Origin: Paraliobacillus ryukyuensis
Lineage (GTDB): Bacteria; Bacillota; Bacilli; Bacillales; Amphibacillaceae
DNA: 64,000 bases
Assembly (NCBI RefSeq): GCF_003315295.1
Contig: NZ_QNRI01000002.1
Coordinates: forward strand, 434,001 to 498,000
Reading direction: 5' to 3'
Both the position numbers and the translations under genes were made by a program. Shown one piece after another: positions 17,322 to 26,216 of this stretch. How positions within the stretch are numbered: the first letter of the stretch is position 1; each line of letters begins with the position of its first letter. The notes beneath the pieces were generated by a model. The model ran no database searches and had not been told where the DNA came from. It saw only the letters and a program-made list of their open reading frames with translations.

Positions 17322-19378
17322 TTCTCCTTATAAAAGTTTGCTTTCCAAGTTGTTTTTCGAATCACTTTATCAAAAGTTACTAGCATCGCTGGTAAGAAGA
17401 ACACGACTAGGATAAATGCTAGCAATGCACCTCGTCCAAGTAGTAAACCAATAGACGATACAATTGGGTTAGAAGAGGTCCAAGCTAAGATAAAGCCTAC
17501 ACTCGATAAAATCGAGGCAGAAATGGATATAGAGAAAATCTTCTCGTCCAGTGTCTTTTTAATTGCAGACCATGCGGGCATTTCCTTACGATTTTCTGTA
17601 TAATTTTCCGATAGCAAAATTGCATAGTCTACTGTTGCCGCAAGCTGAACTGTACTTACAATTAGGTAACCAACGTAAACTAACGGCACCTCCGTAAAAT
17701 AAGGAACTGATAGATTGACCCACACAGCAGTTTGAATGGTTACGAGCAAAATAATCGGCACCGTAATCGATCGGAATGTTACCAAAAGTACTACTGCAAT
17801 TGCTAGCAAAGTTACCATATTAACAATTTTATTATCTTGGGTAACAATATCTTTAATGTCGTATAGTGTTACACTTTGACCTAGAAGATAACTATCATCC
17901 TCATAATAAGTATTCACTGTATCTCGAATGGATTCTACTAAAGAAAAAGCAGTGTCACCTTCGTTTTCTGTATCGGTGTAAAGTACCATCCGACTGTAGT
18001 TTTTCGAATAAAACTGATTTGTCATTGATTCATCTAGATAATCAGATGGAATAACAGAACCGACAGTATTTGGATAGGAAACGATACTTGTTACGTGATC
18101 CATATTTTTTAATTGATTGCTAAGTTCGGTTTCCTTCGCCATATCTCCTCTAGGTACAAGTACAACGACTGGTGTTGATTTACCAAATGTATCTTCGATT
18201 GCCGTTGCGTCTTGCCCTGCCCGTGAACCAGGCGGATGTTCACCTGAACCATAGATGAAGTTCGTGTTGCTTTGTGCTAGAAAGCTAGGTACTATGATTA
18301 CTAAAACAAGTAACATAGCAGGAATTCGAAACTTCATTACGAATTGACCAACTTTTCTAAATGGTGGGATGAATGGACGGTGTTGTGTACGGTCAATCCA
18401 TTTATAGAACATTAACGTTAAAGCTGGTAAAAATACAATGACACTAATAAAGCTTAGTAGGATACCTTTTACTAAATTCACGCCTAAATCCGCGCCAATT
18501 TGAAAGTTCATTAAGGTTAGGGCCATAAATCCAAAGAAGGTCGTTGCTGCACTAGCAGCAATTGCTGGGAACGATTGTTTAATGGCACGACGCATCGCTT
18601 CTTCAATATTAGGTGCAGTTTTTCGGTGATCTTGAAAGCTGTGTAATAGGAAAATCGCATAATCTAGCGATACAGCTAGCTGAAGAATTGGACTCACCGA
18701 TTGTGTTACAAAGGAGACTTCTCCAAGAAAAATATTCGTACCTAAATTAATTAAGATCGAAACCCCAATAGCTGTTAAGAAAAAGACTGGCTCTAACCAT
18801 GAAGTAGTTGAGAGAACCAAAATAATAATCACAATTGGTACAAGTAAAAGCGCAGCGTTCATTGATTCAGAACCTGTCATTTTTTGTGAAACAGCAGTAT
18901 CTACTGCTTCACCAGCCATGGCGTTGTCCTCACCAATAAGTGCATAAATTTCGTCAGTAACAGCCACTTCATCACCTTCGCGAATGGTTAAGGAGAACAG
19001 TGCACTGTTGTCTTTGTAATACGTTTCTATTGTATCTTCATCGACCAATTCGATTGGTGTTTTTAAATCAACCGAATCATCTAGCCACATCACATTAGAG
19101 ACCCCATCGATAGCTGAAAGGTCTTCTTTATATTGAAGTGCCTCTTGAATCGATACGTCATTAATCATGACACGGGTATTGGTAATGGATTCGTCAAATG
19201 CTTCATCCATAACGTCCAATGCTTCAACTGATGGTGCATCGTCAGGTAAGTAGTCAACCATATCATAGTTTACGGATACGAGAGACTGTACCATTGCTCC
19301 GATAATGGCTAAAGCAAAAAATAGGAGTACAATTGGCTTTTTATGTTTGATTAGCTGTGTAACAAGGTTTATTTTCAT
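17318..19378 (-). CDS. MMPL/RND-family transporter
   Basis: About 686 residues from the ATG at 19378 (AAGAGGGGG upstream; a longer frame to 19441 has no ribosome site). Layout is the RND pattern: one N-terminal helix (KPIVLLFFALAIIGAMVQSL), a large external loop to residue about 180, a block of five helices, a second external loop, and a second block of helices. The conserved SLDYAIFLLHSFQDHR and, in the second half, TVDYAILLSENYTENR carry the Asp-Tyr pair of the proton relay. Probably exports lipids, drugs or small hydrophobic compounds. Co-expressed with the coiled-coil protein downstream and divergent from a TetR-family gene. Confidence 0.93.
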   Translation of the reverse strand: MKINLVTQLIKHKKPIVLLFFALAIIGAMVQSLVSVNYDMVDYLPDDAPSVEALDVMDEAFDESITNTRVMINDVSIQEALQYKEDLSAIDGVSNVMWLDDSVDLKTPIELVDEDTIETYYKDNSALFSLTIREGDEVAVTDEIYALIGEDNAMAGEAVDTAVSQKMTGSESMNAALLLVPIVIIILVLSTTSWLEPVFFLTAIGVSILINLGTNIFLGEVSFVTQSVSPILQLAVSLDYAIFLLHSFQDHRKTAPNIEEAMRRAIKQSFPAIAASAATTFFGFMALTLMNFQIGADLGVNLVKGILLSFISVIVFLPALTLMFYKWIDRTQHRPFIPPFRKVGQFVMKFRIPAMLLVLVIIVPSFLAQSNTNFIYGSGEHPPGSRAGQDATAIEDTFGKSTPVVVLVPRGDMAKETELSNQLKNMDHVTSIVSYPNTVGSVIPSDYLDESMTNQFYSKNYSRMVLYTDTENEGDTAFSLVESIRDTVNTYYEDDSYLLGQSVTLYDIKDIVTQDNKIVNMVTLLAIAVVLLVTFRSITVPIILLVTIQTAVWVNLSVPYFTEVPLVYVGYLIVSTVQLAATVDYAILLSENYTENRKEMPAWSAIKKTLDEKIFSISISASILSSVGFILAWTSSNPIVSSIGLLLGRGALLAFILVVFFLPAMLVTFDKVIRKTTWKANFYKEK

Positions 19379-19423
19379 CATCCCCCTCTTGCATCTATAT
19401 CTGGATACCATTATAATGACATC

Positions 19424-19474
19424 GTGTTGGATAATCAACAAACAGTTTATTTAGAAACGTGCGTTTTCCAACAC
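19424..19474. promoter_or_regulatory. Inverted-repeat operator candidate between MMPL and TetR genes
   Basis: GTGTTGGA (19424-19431) and TCCAACAC (19467-19474) form an exact inverted repeat in the 130-bp divergent intergenic region. The 35-bp separation between arms suggests either two half-sites or two operators. Binding by the TetR-type protein is inferred from position. Confidence 0.5.
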
Positions 19475-19508
19475 AATAACCCCAAAATGTTGAATAAGGA
19501 TGTAAAAA

Positions 19509-20078
19509 ATGAATGAAAAACTAGATCGTCGAAAAAAATATACCCGTATGGTATTGAAGGATAGCTTGATGGAATTATTAAAAGAAAAAGCAATTGGTTC
19601 GATTACCATTAAAGAAATCTGTGAACGAGCAGATATCAATCGCTCAACATTTTATACGCATTATTCCAGTCAATATGACTTACTTCATCAAATTGAAGAA
19701 GAAATAATTACAGACATGAACGACACGTTAGCCGGTTATGGAGATAATAAAGTCGGTGAAGAACGATTGATGACTGAAAAATTACTGGAATACGTCGCTA
19801 GAAACAAAGAAGTTTGTGAAGTGTTACTAAGTGAACGAGGGGACGTCCATTTTCAACAAAAAGTAATGGATATTGCGCTAAATCATACTGTCACGAATCT
19901 GGTGAAGGCTAATCAAGTAGAAGAGGGTTTATCAAAGTACGTTAGTCTGTTTTATGTAAGTGGTAGTATTCATTTAATTGAAGAATGGTTAAAAAATGGA
20001 ATGGATAAGCCTCCCAAAGAATTGGCGAAGATTATCATTGTTTTGGCGAATAATGGTTTGAATGGTTTGAAAATTTAA
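19509..20078 (+). CDS. TetR/AcrR-family regulator
   Basis: 189 residues. Helix-turn-helix at about residues 28-50 (ITIKEICERADINRSTFYTHY) is textbook TetR, and the C-terminal part matches the shorter ligand-binding type found in firmicutes (TetR_C-like; VSLFYVSGSIHLIEEWLKNGM). It is divergent from the MMPL exporter, the usual arrangement for a local repressor of an efflux operon. AAGGATG precedes the ATG. Confidence 0.93.
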   Translation: MNEKLDRRKKYTRMVLKDSLMELLKEKAIGSITIKEICERADINRSTFYTHYSSQYDLLHQIEEEIITDMNDTLAGYGDNKVGEERLMTEKLLEYVARNKEVCEVLLSERGDVHFQQKVMDIALNHTVTNLVKANQVEEGLSKYVSLFYVSGSIHLIEEWLKNGMDKPPKELAKIIIVLANNGLNGLKI

Positions 20079-20213
20079 TATCTAGGCTATATTACACGTA
20101 AAAAAATTTGTTTTTTGGATAGATTCCTGTTCTTATTCTGTTATAACCTTTATACTTTTAGTTATAGGGACAAACTTGACATAAGAGAAATAAAATCAAA
20201 GGTGGTACATACA

Positions 20214-21461
20214 TTGAGCGTAAATCAAACCAATGATAAAGCAAAGAAAAAAATTATTGTGCTTGGGGGAGATGGTTTTTGTGGCTGGCCAACAAGTCTT
20301 CATCTTTCTCAAATCGGTCATGATGTCGTTATTATCGATAATCTTTCCCGACGTAATATTGATAATGAATTAGAGGCTGAATCATTAACACCAATTCAAC
20401 CGATGCATACTAGATTGCACGCATGGAAAGAAATTAGTGGAAAAGAAATTACTTTCCATAATGTTAATATTGCAAGTGAATATGACCAACTTTTGCAAGT
20501 GATTAAACAAGAACAACCAGATGTAATTGTTCATTTTGCGGAGCAACGTTCTGCACCTTATTCTATGAAATCACCAAAACATAAACGCTATACCGTTAAC
20601 AATAACATGAACGCTACACATAATGTGTTATGCGCTATTGTAGAATCTGAATTAGATATTCATTTGGTTCACTTAGGTACAATGGGTGTGTATGGTTATG
20701 GTACAGCAGGAATGAAGATTCCAGAAGGATACTTGGATGTAGAAGTAACAACGGAAAAAGGTGATCGCGTTCAACAGCAAATGCTTTATCCAACCAATCC
20801 AGGCTCTGTTTATCATATGACTAAATCCCAAGATCAATTATTATTCCAATATTATAATAAAAATGATCGTGTTCGCATTACTGATCTACATCAAGGAATT
20901 GTTTGGGGTACAAATACGAAAGAAACGAATTTAGACGATCGTTTACTTAATCGCTTTGATTACGATGGGGATTATGGTACTGTATTAAATCGCTTTTTAA
21001 TGCAAGCATCTGTCGGTTATCCAATAACAGTTCATGGTACAGGTGGACAGACGCGGGCATTCATACATATCCAAGATACCGTACGTTGTATTCAATTAGC
21101 TATTGAAAATGCACCAACGAAAGACGATCGTGTCATGATCTTTAATCAGATGACGGAGACACACCGTGTTGTTGATTTGGCCAAGCTAGTAAGTGAAATT
21201 ACTGGTGGCGAAATTGCTTATGTCTCAAACCCACGTAAAGAAGCAGCGGAAAACGAATTACATGTAAAAAATGATCTCTTTCTATCAAAAGGGTTAGAGC
21301 CGACTACATTAAACGAAGGATTACTGCAAGAAGTAAGTGAAGTAGCCAAACGATTCCGTGAACGTGCGGATTACGACAAGATTCCAGCAACGAGTACGTG
21401 GACGAGAGACCAAAAACCAGGCGTACCGGAAGTAAACGAAAAAGAGCATGTACAAAAATAA
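20214..21461 (+). CDS. UDP-sulfoquinovose synthase-like NAD-dependent epimerase
   Basis: About 415 residues from the TTG at 20214, chosen because AAAGGTGG lies eight bases upstream; the frame is open further upstream but lacks a start signal. An extended SDR with the nucleotide motif GGDGFCGWPTSLHLS, the RSAPYSM block and the YHMTK catalytic pair, all hallmarks of SQD1/SqdB enzymes that make UDP-sulfoquinovose from UDP-glucose and sulfite. No SQD2-type glycosyltransferase, sulfite source or other sugar-nucleotide gene is adjacent. A related epimerase activity cannot be excluded, but the family assignment is good. Confidence 0.85.
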   Translation: MSVNQTNDKAKKKIIVLGGDGFCGWPTSLHLSQIGHDVVIIDNLSRRNIDNELEAESLTPIQPMHTRLHAWKEISGKEITFHNVNIASEYDQLLQVIKQEQPDVIVHFAEQRSAPYSMKSPKHKRYTVNNNMNATHNVLCAIVESELDIHLVHLGTMGVYGYGTAGMKIPEGYLDVEVTTEKGDRVQQQMLYPTNPGSVYHMTKSQDQLLFQYYNKNDRVRITDLHQGIVWGTNTKETNLDDRLLNRFDYDGDYGTVLNRFLMQASVGYPITVHGTGGQTRAFIHIQDTVRCIQLAIENAPTKDDRVMIFNQMTETHRVVDLAKLVSEITGGEIAYVSNPRKEAAENELHVKNDLFLSKGLEPTTLNEGLLQEVSEVAKRFRERADYDKIPATSTWTRDQKPGVPEVNEKEHVQK

Positions 21462-21476
21462 TATTTCATCTTTGGC

Positions 21477-21504
21477 AAAAGGCACCCATTGGGTGTCTTT
21501 TTTG
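21477..21504 (+). terminator. Terminator after the sulfoquinovose synthase-like gene
   Basis: AAAGGCACCC pairs with GGGTGTCTTT around ATT, followed by a T run. Confidence 0.9.
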
Positions 21505-21615
21505 TAGAGAGAGCTTGTTTTATAATTTGTTAATATGGAAAAAATGTTGTAAATGCTAGGTGCTGAAAGCCTTTATTTTGTAAAAATGGATCATCGACTG
21601 GTTTTGGAGATGATC

Positions 21616-21666
21616 CGCTCAAGCGGGAAGGATCGGCGCTCAAGCGGGAAGGATCGGCGCTCAAGC
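21616..21666. repeat. 21-bp tandem repeat, ATCGGCGCTCA type (locus 1)
   Basis: Two and a half units with period 21 (starts 21616, 21637, 21658), each carrying GGATCGGCGCTCAAGC. The constant core ATCGGCGYTCA recurs at 34054-34095 with the same pitch but different spacer halves. The surrounding gap (21505-21873) contains no gene and otherwise only AT-rich promoter-like sequence. Confidence 0.85.
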
Positions 21667-21873
21667 ATAAAAGAATAACGCCCTTCAAAATTAGATGAAT
21701 AGCCACCCTAGAGATTCACTACCAATTTATACTGATTGACAACATCCTAGTATTTATCATTTAATAAAAAATAGCAAGAAATAAATAAATATTCAGAAAT
21801 CATTTTGGTACTTAATAAAATGAGTTTATTTACAAAGTGAAGACTGATTTCGATTTTTGGAGGTTAAAATAAT

Positions 21874-23094
21874 ATGAATTTAACAATCAAGATATTTATT
21901 GCATTAATTCTAGGTGCAGTGATTGGCTTAGGAATGCATTTTTATACACCAGCTTTATTTGAGCCAGTCGATACGTATTTTTTTAGTCCGCTGGGAACCA
22001 TTTTTCTAAATCTAATCAAAATGCTTGTTGTTCCAATTGTATTTTTCTCAATTACATTAGGTACTGCTTCGTTAGGTGATCCAAAGAAATTAGGTCGAAT
22101 TGGTGGTAAAGCGCTATTGTTTTTCCTTGTAACAACAACGATTGCGATTACCCTTGCGATGGGGTTCACCTATTTATTTGAGCCTGGAAATGCAGGCATT
22201 GATACATCTGGTGCTTCCTATGAAGCACAAGAGGCACCATCTGTGGTTGACACCTTTACTAGTATTATTCCTACCAATCCAATTCAGGCGATGGTAGAAG
22301 GTAATATGCTGCAAATTATTACGTTTTCGATCTTTATCGGCTTTGCTTTATCAATTTTAGGGGAAAAAGTTGAAGCGGTCTACCGAGTGTTGGAGCAAGG
22401 AAATAACCTGATGCTTTTCCTTGTTAATGTGATTATGAAATTTGCCCCATATGGTGCCTTTGGTCTACTTGCTTCAGCAATGGGATCGTTAGGATTGAAT
22501 GGAGCAAAAGCGATGCTTTCTTACATGTTAGTTATTTTACTCGTGTTAAGTATTCATGCGATTTTTACCTATGGAACGGCGGTTGCCGTAATTGGAAAGC
22601 AGAATCCATTCCAATTTTTTAAAGCTTTCTTGCCAGCTATGGCAGTAGCCTTTAGTACATCCAGTAGTAGTTCAACACTTCCTGTCTCGATGAAAGTGGC
22701 ACAAGAAAAGCTTCACGTACCTAAGCCGATTAGTAGTTTTATTCAACCACTTGGAGCAACGATTAATATGGATGGAACCGCGATTATGCAAGGGGTAGCA
22801 ACGATTTTTATTGCACAAGTATATCAGACCGATCTATCCTTTTCTCAATTAGTCATGGTGGTCCTGACCGCTGTGCTGGCTAGTATTGGTACAGCTGGTG
22901 TTCCAGGTGTTGGATTGATTATGTTAGCAATGGTACTTAATCAAGTGTCCTTACCAGTAGAAGGAATTGCCCTTATTATTGGGGTTGATCGTATTCTTGA
23001 CATGACACGAACAGCAGTTAACATTACAGGAGATGCGGCCTGTGCGGTTATAGTATCGCAGACAGAAAAAAGATATGCGGATGCGAACGCATAA
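21874..23094 (+). CDS. Dicarboxylate/amino acid:cation symporter (DAACS family)
   Basis: 406 residues with about eight membrane helices and two re-entrant hairpins. Family motifs are intact: the serine-rich FSTSSSSSTLPVS (hairpin 1), NMDGTAIMQG, and the C-terminal DRILDMTRTAVNITGDA with the Asp and Arg that bind the substrate's amino and carboxyl groups in GltPh-type carriers. The Arg in DMTRT favours an acidic or dicarboxylate substrate such as glutamate, aspartate or succinate. Ribosome site TTTGGAGG. Single gene with its own terminator. Confidence 0.93.
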   Translation: MNLTIKIFIALILGAVIGLGMHFYTPALFEPVDTYFFSPLGTIFLNLIKMLVVPIVFFSITLGTASLGDPKKLGRIGGKALLFFLVTTTIAITLAMGFTYLFEPGNAGIDTSGASYEAQEAPSVVDTFTSIIPTNPIQAMVEGNMLQIITFSIFIGFALSILGEKVEAVYRVLEQGNNLMLFLVNVIMKFAPYGAFGLLASAMGSLGLNGAKAMLSYMLVILLVLSIHAIFTYGTAVAVIGKQNPFQFFKAFLPAMAVAFSTSSSSSTLPVSMKVAQEKLHVPKPISSFIQPLGATINMDGTAIMQGVATIFIAQVYQTDLSFSQLVMVVLTAVLASIGTAGVPGVGLIMLAMVLNQVSLPVEGIALIIGVDRILDMTRTAVNITGDAACAVIVSQTEKRYADANA

Positions 23095-23104
23095 TATAAA
23101 GTAT

Positions 23105-23142
23105 CTTCAATTATTTGTCAATGATTGAAGGCGCTTTTTTAC
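23105..23142 (+). terminator. Terminator after the symporter
   Basis: CTTCAAT pairs with ATTGAAG around a 12-nt loop, followed by GCGCTTTTTT. Confidence 0.75.
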
Positions 23143-23224
23143 CCCCTCAAAAAGGATAGAGATTAAAAACTGTTTTAATTTTCCCAAGATAACAATAAAA
23201 TGTGTTATAATTAGAATTAAATTC

Positions 23225-23320
23225 AAATACTGGAAACCGCAAGGGGAGCTGTTAAAGCTGAGATTGAACTTTTGTTCTAACCCTTTGAACCTGTTAGTTA
23301 ATGCTAGCGTAGGGATGTGG
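23225..23320 (+). promoter_or_regulatory. TPP riboswitch (THI element)
   Basis: The aptamer landmarks are all here: GGGGAGCTGTT (around 23243), GCTGAGATTGAAC, ACCCTTTGAACCTG, TAATGCTAGCGTAGGGA. It binds thiamine pyrophosphate and lies 70 bp before the thiamine transporter gene thiT. Confidence 0.95.
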
Positions 23321-23348
23321 ATAGGTAGGTATACAAATGTGTATATCA

Positions 23349-23391
23349 GTTCTCCCTTGAGGTTTTCTAAACTTTTAAGGGGGAATTTTTT
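23349..23391 (+). terminator. Expression platform of the TPP riboswitch: terminator that includes the thiT ribosome site
   Basis: TTCTCCCTT (about 23350-23358) can pair, with one G-U, with AAGGGGGAA (23377-23385), followed directly by TTTTTTG. The 3' arm is also the Shine-Dalgarno sequence of thiT, so the folded state could stop transcription and hide the ribosome site together. Confidence 0.7.
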
Positions 23392-23961
23392 GTGAAGAAA
23401 CTAAGTTTGGTAGCATTAATGGAAGTTTCAATTCTTGGAGCGTTAGCGTTTGTCTTTGATCTTATCCCATCCATTCGTATTTCGCCATCCATATCCATCT
23501 CATTCGCGATGGTACCAATTTTTATATTGGCTTTTCGTAGGGGAGCGAGAGCTGGTATCACAGCTGGATTTCTATGGGGACTGTTGCAAATATTTCTTGG
23601 AGATGCCTACATACTAACACCAGTTCAAGCATTTATTGAATACTTTATAGCCTTTGCAAGTGTTGGAGTTGCTGGACTATTTCGTCCGCTAATTAAGAAA
23701 AGTTTTCAAGAAAATCGTAAAACAAGCGGTTTAGTCTGGGTTGTTGTAGCAACTTTGGTAGGAAGTTTGGTAAGATATTTCTGGCATTTTGTGGCAGGGT
23801 TTATCTTTTGGGGAGAATATGCACCTGAAGATATGAATGTAGTGTTATATTCCTTTATCACAAATGGGATCACGATGGTAGGAGCATTTGTTTTTTGTTC
23901 CATTTTACTTGTCTTACTATTGGGTACGGCACCAAGGTTATTAAAACGCCAATATGCTTAA
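23392..23961 (+). CDS. thiT: Energy-coupled thiamine transporter ThiT
   Basis: 189 residues, six membrane helices, the S-component for thiamine of an ECF transporter. The N-terminal half has the conserved MEVSILGALAFVFDLIP and the second half the thiamine-pocket segment around RYFWHFVAGFIFWGEYAP. It works with the shared ECF ATPase/T-component module encoded elsewhere. GTG start with AAGGGGGA upstream; that ribosome site lies in the riboswitch hairpin, consistent with control by thiamine pyrophosphate. Confidence 0.95.
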   Translation: MKKLSLVALMEVSILGALAFVFDLIPSIRISPSISISFAMVPIFILAFRRGARAGITAGFLWGLLQIFLGDAYILTPVQAFIEYFIAFASVGVAGLFRPLIKKSFQENRKTSGLVWVVVATLVGSLVRYFWHFVAGFIFWGEYAPEDMNVVLYSFITNGITMVGAFVFCSILLVLLLGTAPRLLKRQYA

Positions 23962-23964
23962 CTA

Positions 23965-24004
23965 TAAAAAATGCACCTCAATATATATTGAGGTGCATTT
24001 TTTA
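23965..24004 (+). terminator. Terminator after thiT (works on both strands)
   Basis: AAAAAATGCACCTCAATA pairs with TATTGAGGTGCATTTTTT; A and T runs flank both sides, so it also ends the minus-strand remnant at 24009. Confidence 0.9.
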
Positions 24005-24008
24005 TTTA

Positions 24009-24112
24009 TTATTGAGCAGCCATACCGCCATCAATACGATATTGCGCGCCAGAGATGAAACTACTTTCATCAGAAGCTAAAAATAATAGATTGGAAACAA
24101 GTCGGGCAAAAT
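24009..24112 (-). pseudogene. Short-chain dehydrogenase, C-terminal fragment
   Basis: On the minus strand about 34 codons before the TAA at 24009-24011 read as the standard SDR tail: NLLFLASDESSFISGAQYRI followed by DGGMAAQ. The upstream part of the gene is missing: the sequence runs directly into the end of the cellulase gene at 24113. The terminator of the old gene is still in place. Confidence 0.85.
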
Positions 24113-25810
24113 TTACAGCATTGTAAATCCACTAACTGTTTGGCCAGATTTTAAGATTTTGTATTTTATTTGGTCACCACTCCAAAAATGGAAGGTTAGG
24201 TGCACTTCCCCATCATGTACCTCATTAAAAAAGTTGGAGGTAATCGTAATTTTATTCTCGTTATAAGATGGAGTAAAGGTATAGCCAAATTCCTTGTAGC
24301 TTGTCCAATTTTGTGGGCCAGCAGGACTTCCATAAGCATAGACAGCTTCCATGGTAGCTAATTTATTTCCGTTAAAAATAACTGGTATAGTAAAGTTATT
24401 AATCGTGCCTTGTGTTTGCTGAAGTATTGGTGTGTCATACAGGATAATTTGAATATACCAATTAGCGCCTTGATTAAATGTAGCTGTCACTTCACCTTGT
24501 AAACCTATTTCATAAGCAACAATTTGTTCTAGTAAGTGCTTCTTTAATACAAGTTTATCATTCGTAATCGTATAATCTGTACCTTCATGAAGCGCTTGAT
24601 CATTGTATCTTAGGGATTGAAATGTATTTCCGTTCAAAGATAGATCAAGGCTTTCATCCTGTATGCTTTCATCTTTTTTAAGATAAATAAAATCAGCTTC
24701 GGCAGTAGCAGACCTTGTTTCCCAACTTGCTTTCATCATATTACTTAATTGTGGATCTCCCCATTGCAGCGATTCCCTTCCTAAGTGCTGACCATTATCC
24801 CACAACATATGGGTAAGGTTTTTCGCTTGTGCATAGTGCATCATGTATTCAAAATACTTGAGCTTTTCTCCTTGCTCAATAACATCTACACTTGTATCAA
24901 ATCCTAGTAAACCAAATTCACCAATGATCGCTGGGATGCCATTTGCAGTAAATGTCTGGTGTACACGATCAAAAGTTTGAATAATATCATTTTTTGTATC
25001 TTGTTCAAATGTTGTATAGCCGGCAATATTTACACTAAATGGCCAAAAGCCGTAATAGTGTACGGTAGAAATTAGATAGGGGTCGTTTAGTTCTTGTATC
25101 ATCTGATAAAGCCCATTTAATTTTTCTTGTTCTGTCCCAGTATCTAGTGTTGGTAATACGAGCGCACGTGTCATGTTGTTTCCACCACTGTCACGTACAA
25201 TGTGGTAAAAAGAGCTGTTTAATTGATCGAGATATTCTTGGCTTTGTTGAACGGATGAATGGGAAAATCGGGGTTCATTAATGCTTTCAAACATTAAATT
25301 ACTGGAGTAGTTTTTAAAGTGATTCGCTAGCTGTCTCCAAATCGCTTCATAACGCGCTAATGAAGCATCGTGATCTTGTAGCATACCATTTTCTAACCAA
25401 ATCCAAGAGTCGTGATGAACATTGATCATGACTTTTAAATCAGCGTCCAGAGCCCAATCAATAGTGTTTGTTACTCGTTGCAGAAAATTCGGTTTGATTT
25501 GATAATTAGGTGCACTTCCCATGCGCTGATCAAAAGTAATAGGGATACGTATGCTCTTATATCCTTCGGTAGCAACTTTATTAATTAAGGATTGTGTGAC
25601 AGGTGGGTTTCCCCAAGCTGTTTCATCGGTATCTACTGCATCAAACGAGTTTCCTAAATTCCATCCGGGCTGCATTTCTTTCACGTATGCATTAATATCA
25701 TAATTAACCTTTTCTTTTGCAAAACTAGTAGTAGGAAACAAAGAAATCATTATTATCACCCCAAGAAGTAACAAACTAGTAACTATTATGTTACCATAAA
25801 TTTGTTTCAT
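24113..25810 (-). CDS. Secreted GH5 cellulase (endoglucanase) with C-terminal X2/CBM-type modules
   Basis: 565 residues from the ATG at 25810 (AGGAGTT upstream; the longer frame has no ribosome site). Signal peptide (IIVTSLLLLGVIIMISLFPTT...), then a GH5 catalytic domain, residues about 45-370: GWNLGNSFDA, HHDSW, the acid/base Glu in ESINEPR and the nucleophile Glu in IIGEFGLLG. Residues about 385-465 match an X2 module (LNGNTFQSLRYN, EGTDYTITNDKLVLKK), and the last 100 residues look like a further beta-sandwich binding module. Should hydrolyse cellulose or related beta-glucans outside the cell. A perfect cre site lies upstream, and it abuts a truncated SDR gene. Confidence 0.92.
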   Translation of the reverse strand: MKQIYGNIIVTSLLLLGVIIMISLFPTTSFAKEKVNYDINAYVKEMQPGWNLGNSFDAVDTDETAWGNPPVTQSLINKVATEGYKSIRIPITFDQRMGSAPNYQIKPNFLQRVTNTIDWALDADLKVMINVHHDSWIWLENGMLQDHDASLARYEAIWRQLANHFKNYSSNLMFESINEPRFSHSSVQQSQEYLDQLNSSFYHIVRDSGGNNMTRALVLPTLDTGTEQEKLNGLYQMIQELNDPYLISTVHYYGFWPFSVNIAGYTTFEQDTKNDIIQTFDRVHQTFTANGIPAIIGEFGLLGFDTSVDVIEQGEKLKYFEYMMHYAQAKNLTHMLWDNGQHLGRESLQWGDPQLSNMMKASWETRSATAEADFIYLKKDESIQDESLDLSLNGNTFQSLRYNDQALHEGTDYTITNDKLVLKKHLLEQIVAYEIGLQGEVTATFNQGANWYIQIILYDTPILQQTQGTINNFTIPVIFNGNKLATMEAVYAYGSPAGPQNWTSYKEFGYTFTPSYNENKITITSNFFNEVHDGEVHLTFHFWSGDQIKYKILKSGQTVSGFTML

Positions 25811-25877
25811 TTTAACTCCTCTTTGTTTTAATAGGTATTCCATGCCTACACTACTAGTACCTACCTCCCCCCTGATT

Positions 25878-25891
25878 TGTTACCGCTTTCA
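25878..25891 (-). promoter_or_regulatory. cre site upstream of the cellulase
   Basis: TGTTACCGCTTTCA matches the CcpA consensus TGWNANCGNTNWCA at every position. It is 68 bp before the cellulase start, consistent with glucose repression. The rest of 25892-26200 shows no gene. Confidence 0.8.
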
Positions 25892-26216
25892 TATAGGGTT
25901 TAGCATAACGGAATTTGCGACTATATGGTAAAAACAAGTCATGTTTTTACAACAATTTGTTTAATATTGTTCTGTTACCGTAAATAATGACGAATATTTT
26001 TATGAATAATGAGGCTAAACTATTTATATCATGTGATTTTTCCTATAGATCTATAACAAATAGTAGTATGTTTTACTTATTATTTTGCAAATTTAAATAA
26101 AAATGGATTAGAATAGTATGAATATCTTAACATACTCTATGATTTATAGTGGTTTTATCTTATAATTAAAGTAAATGTAAACGGATAACTATACACATTG
26201 CTAGAGGAGATATGAC

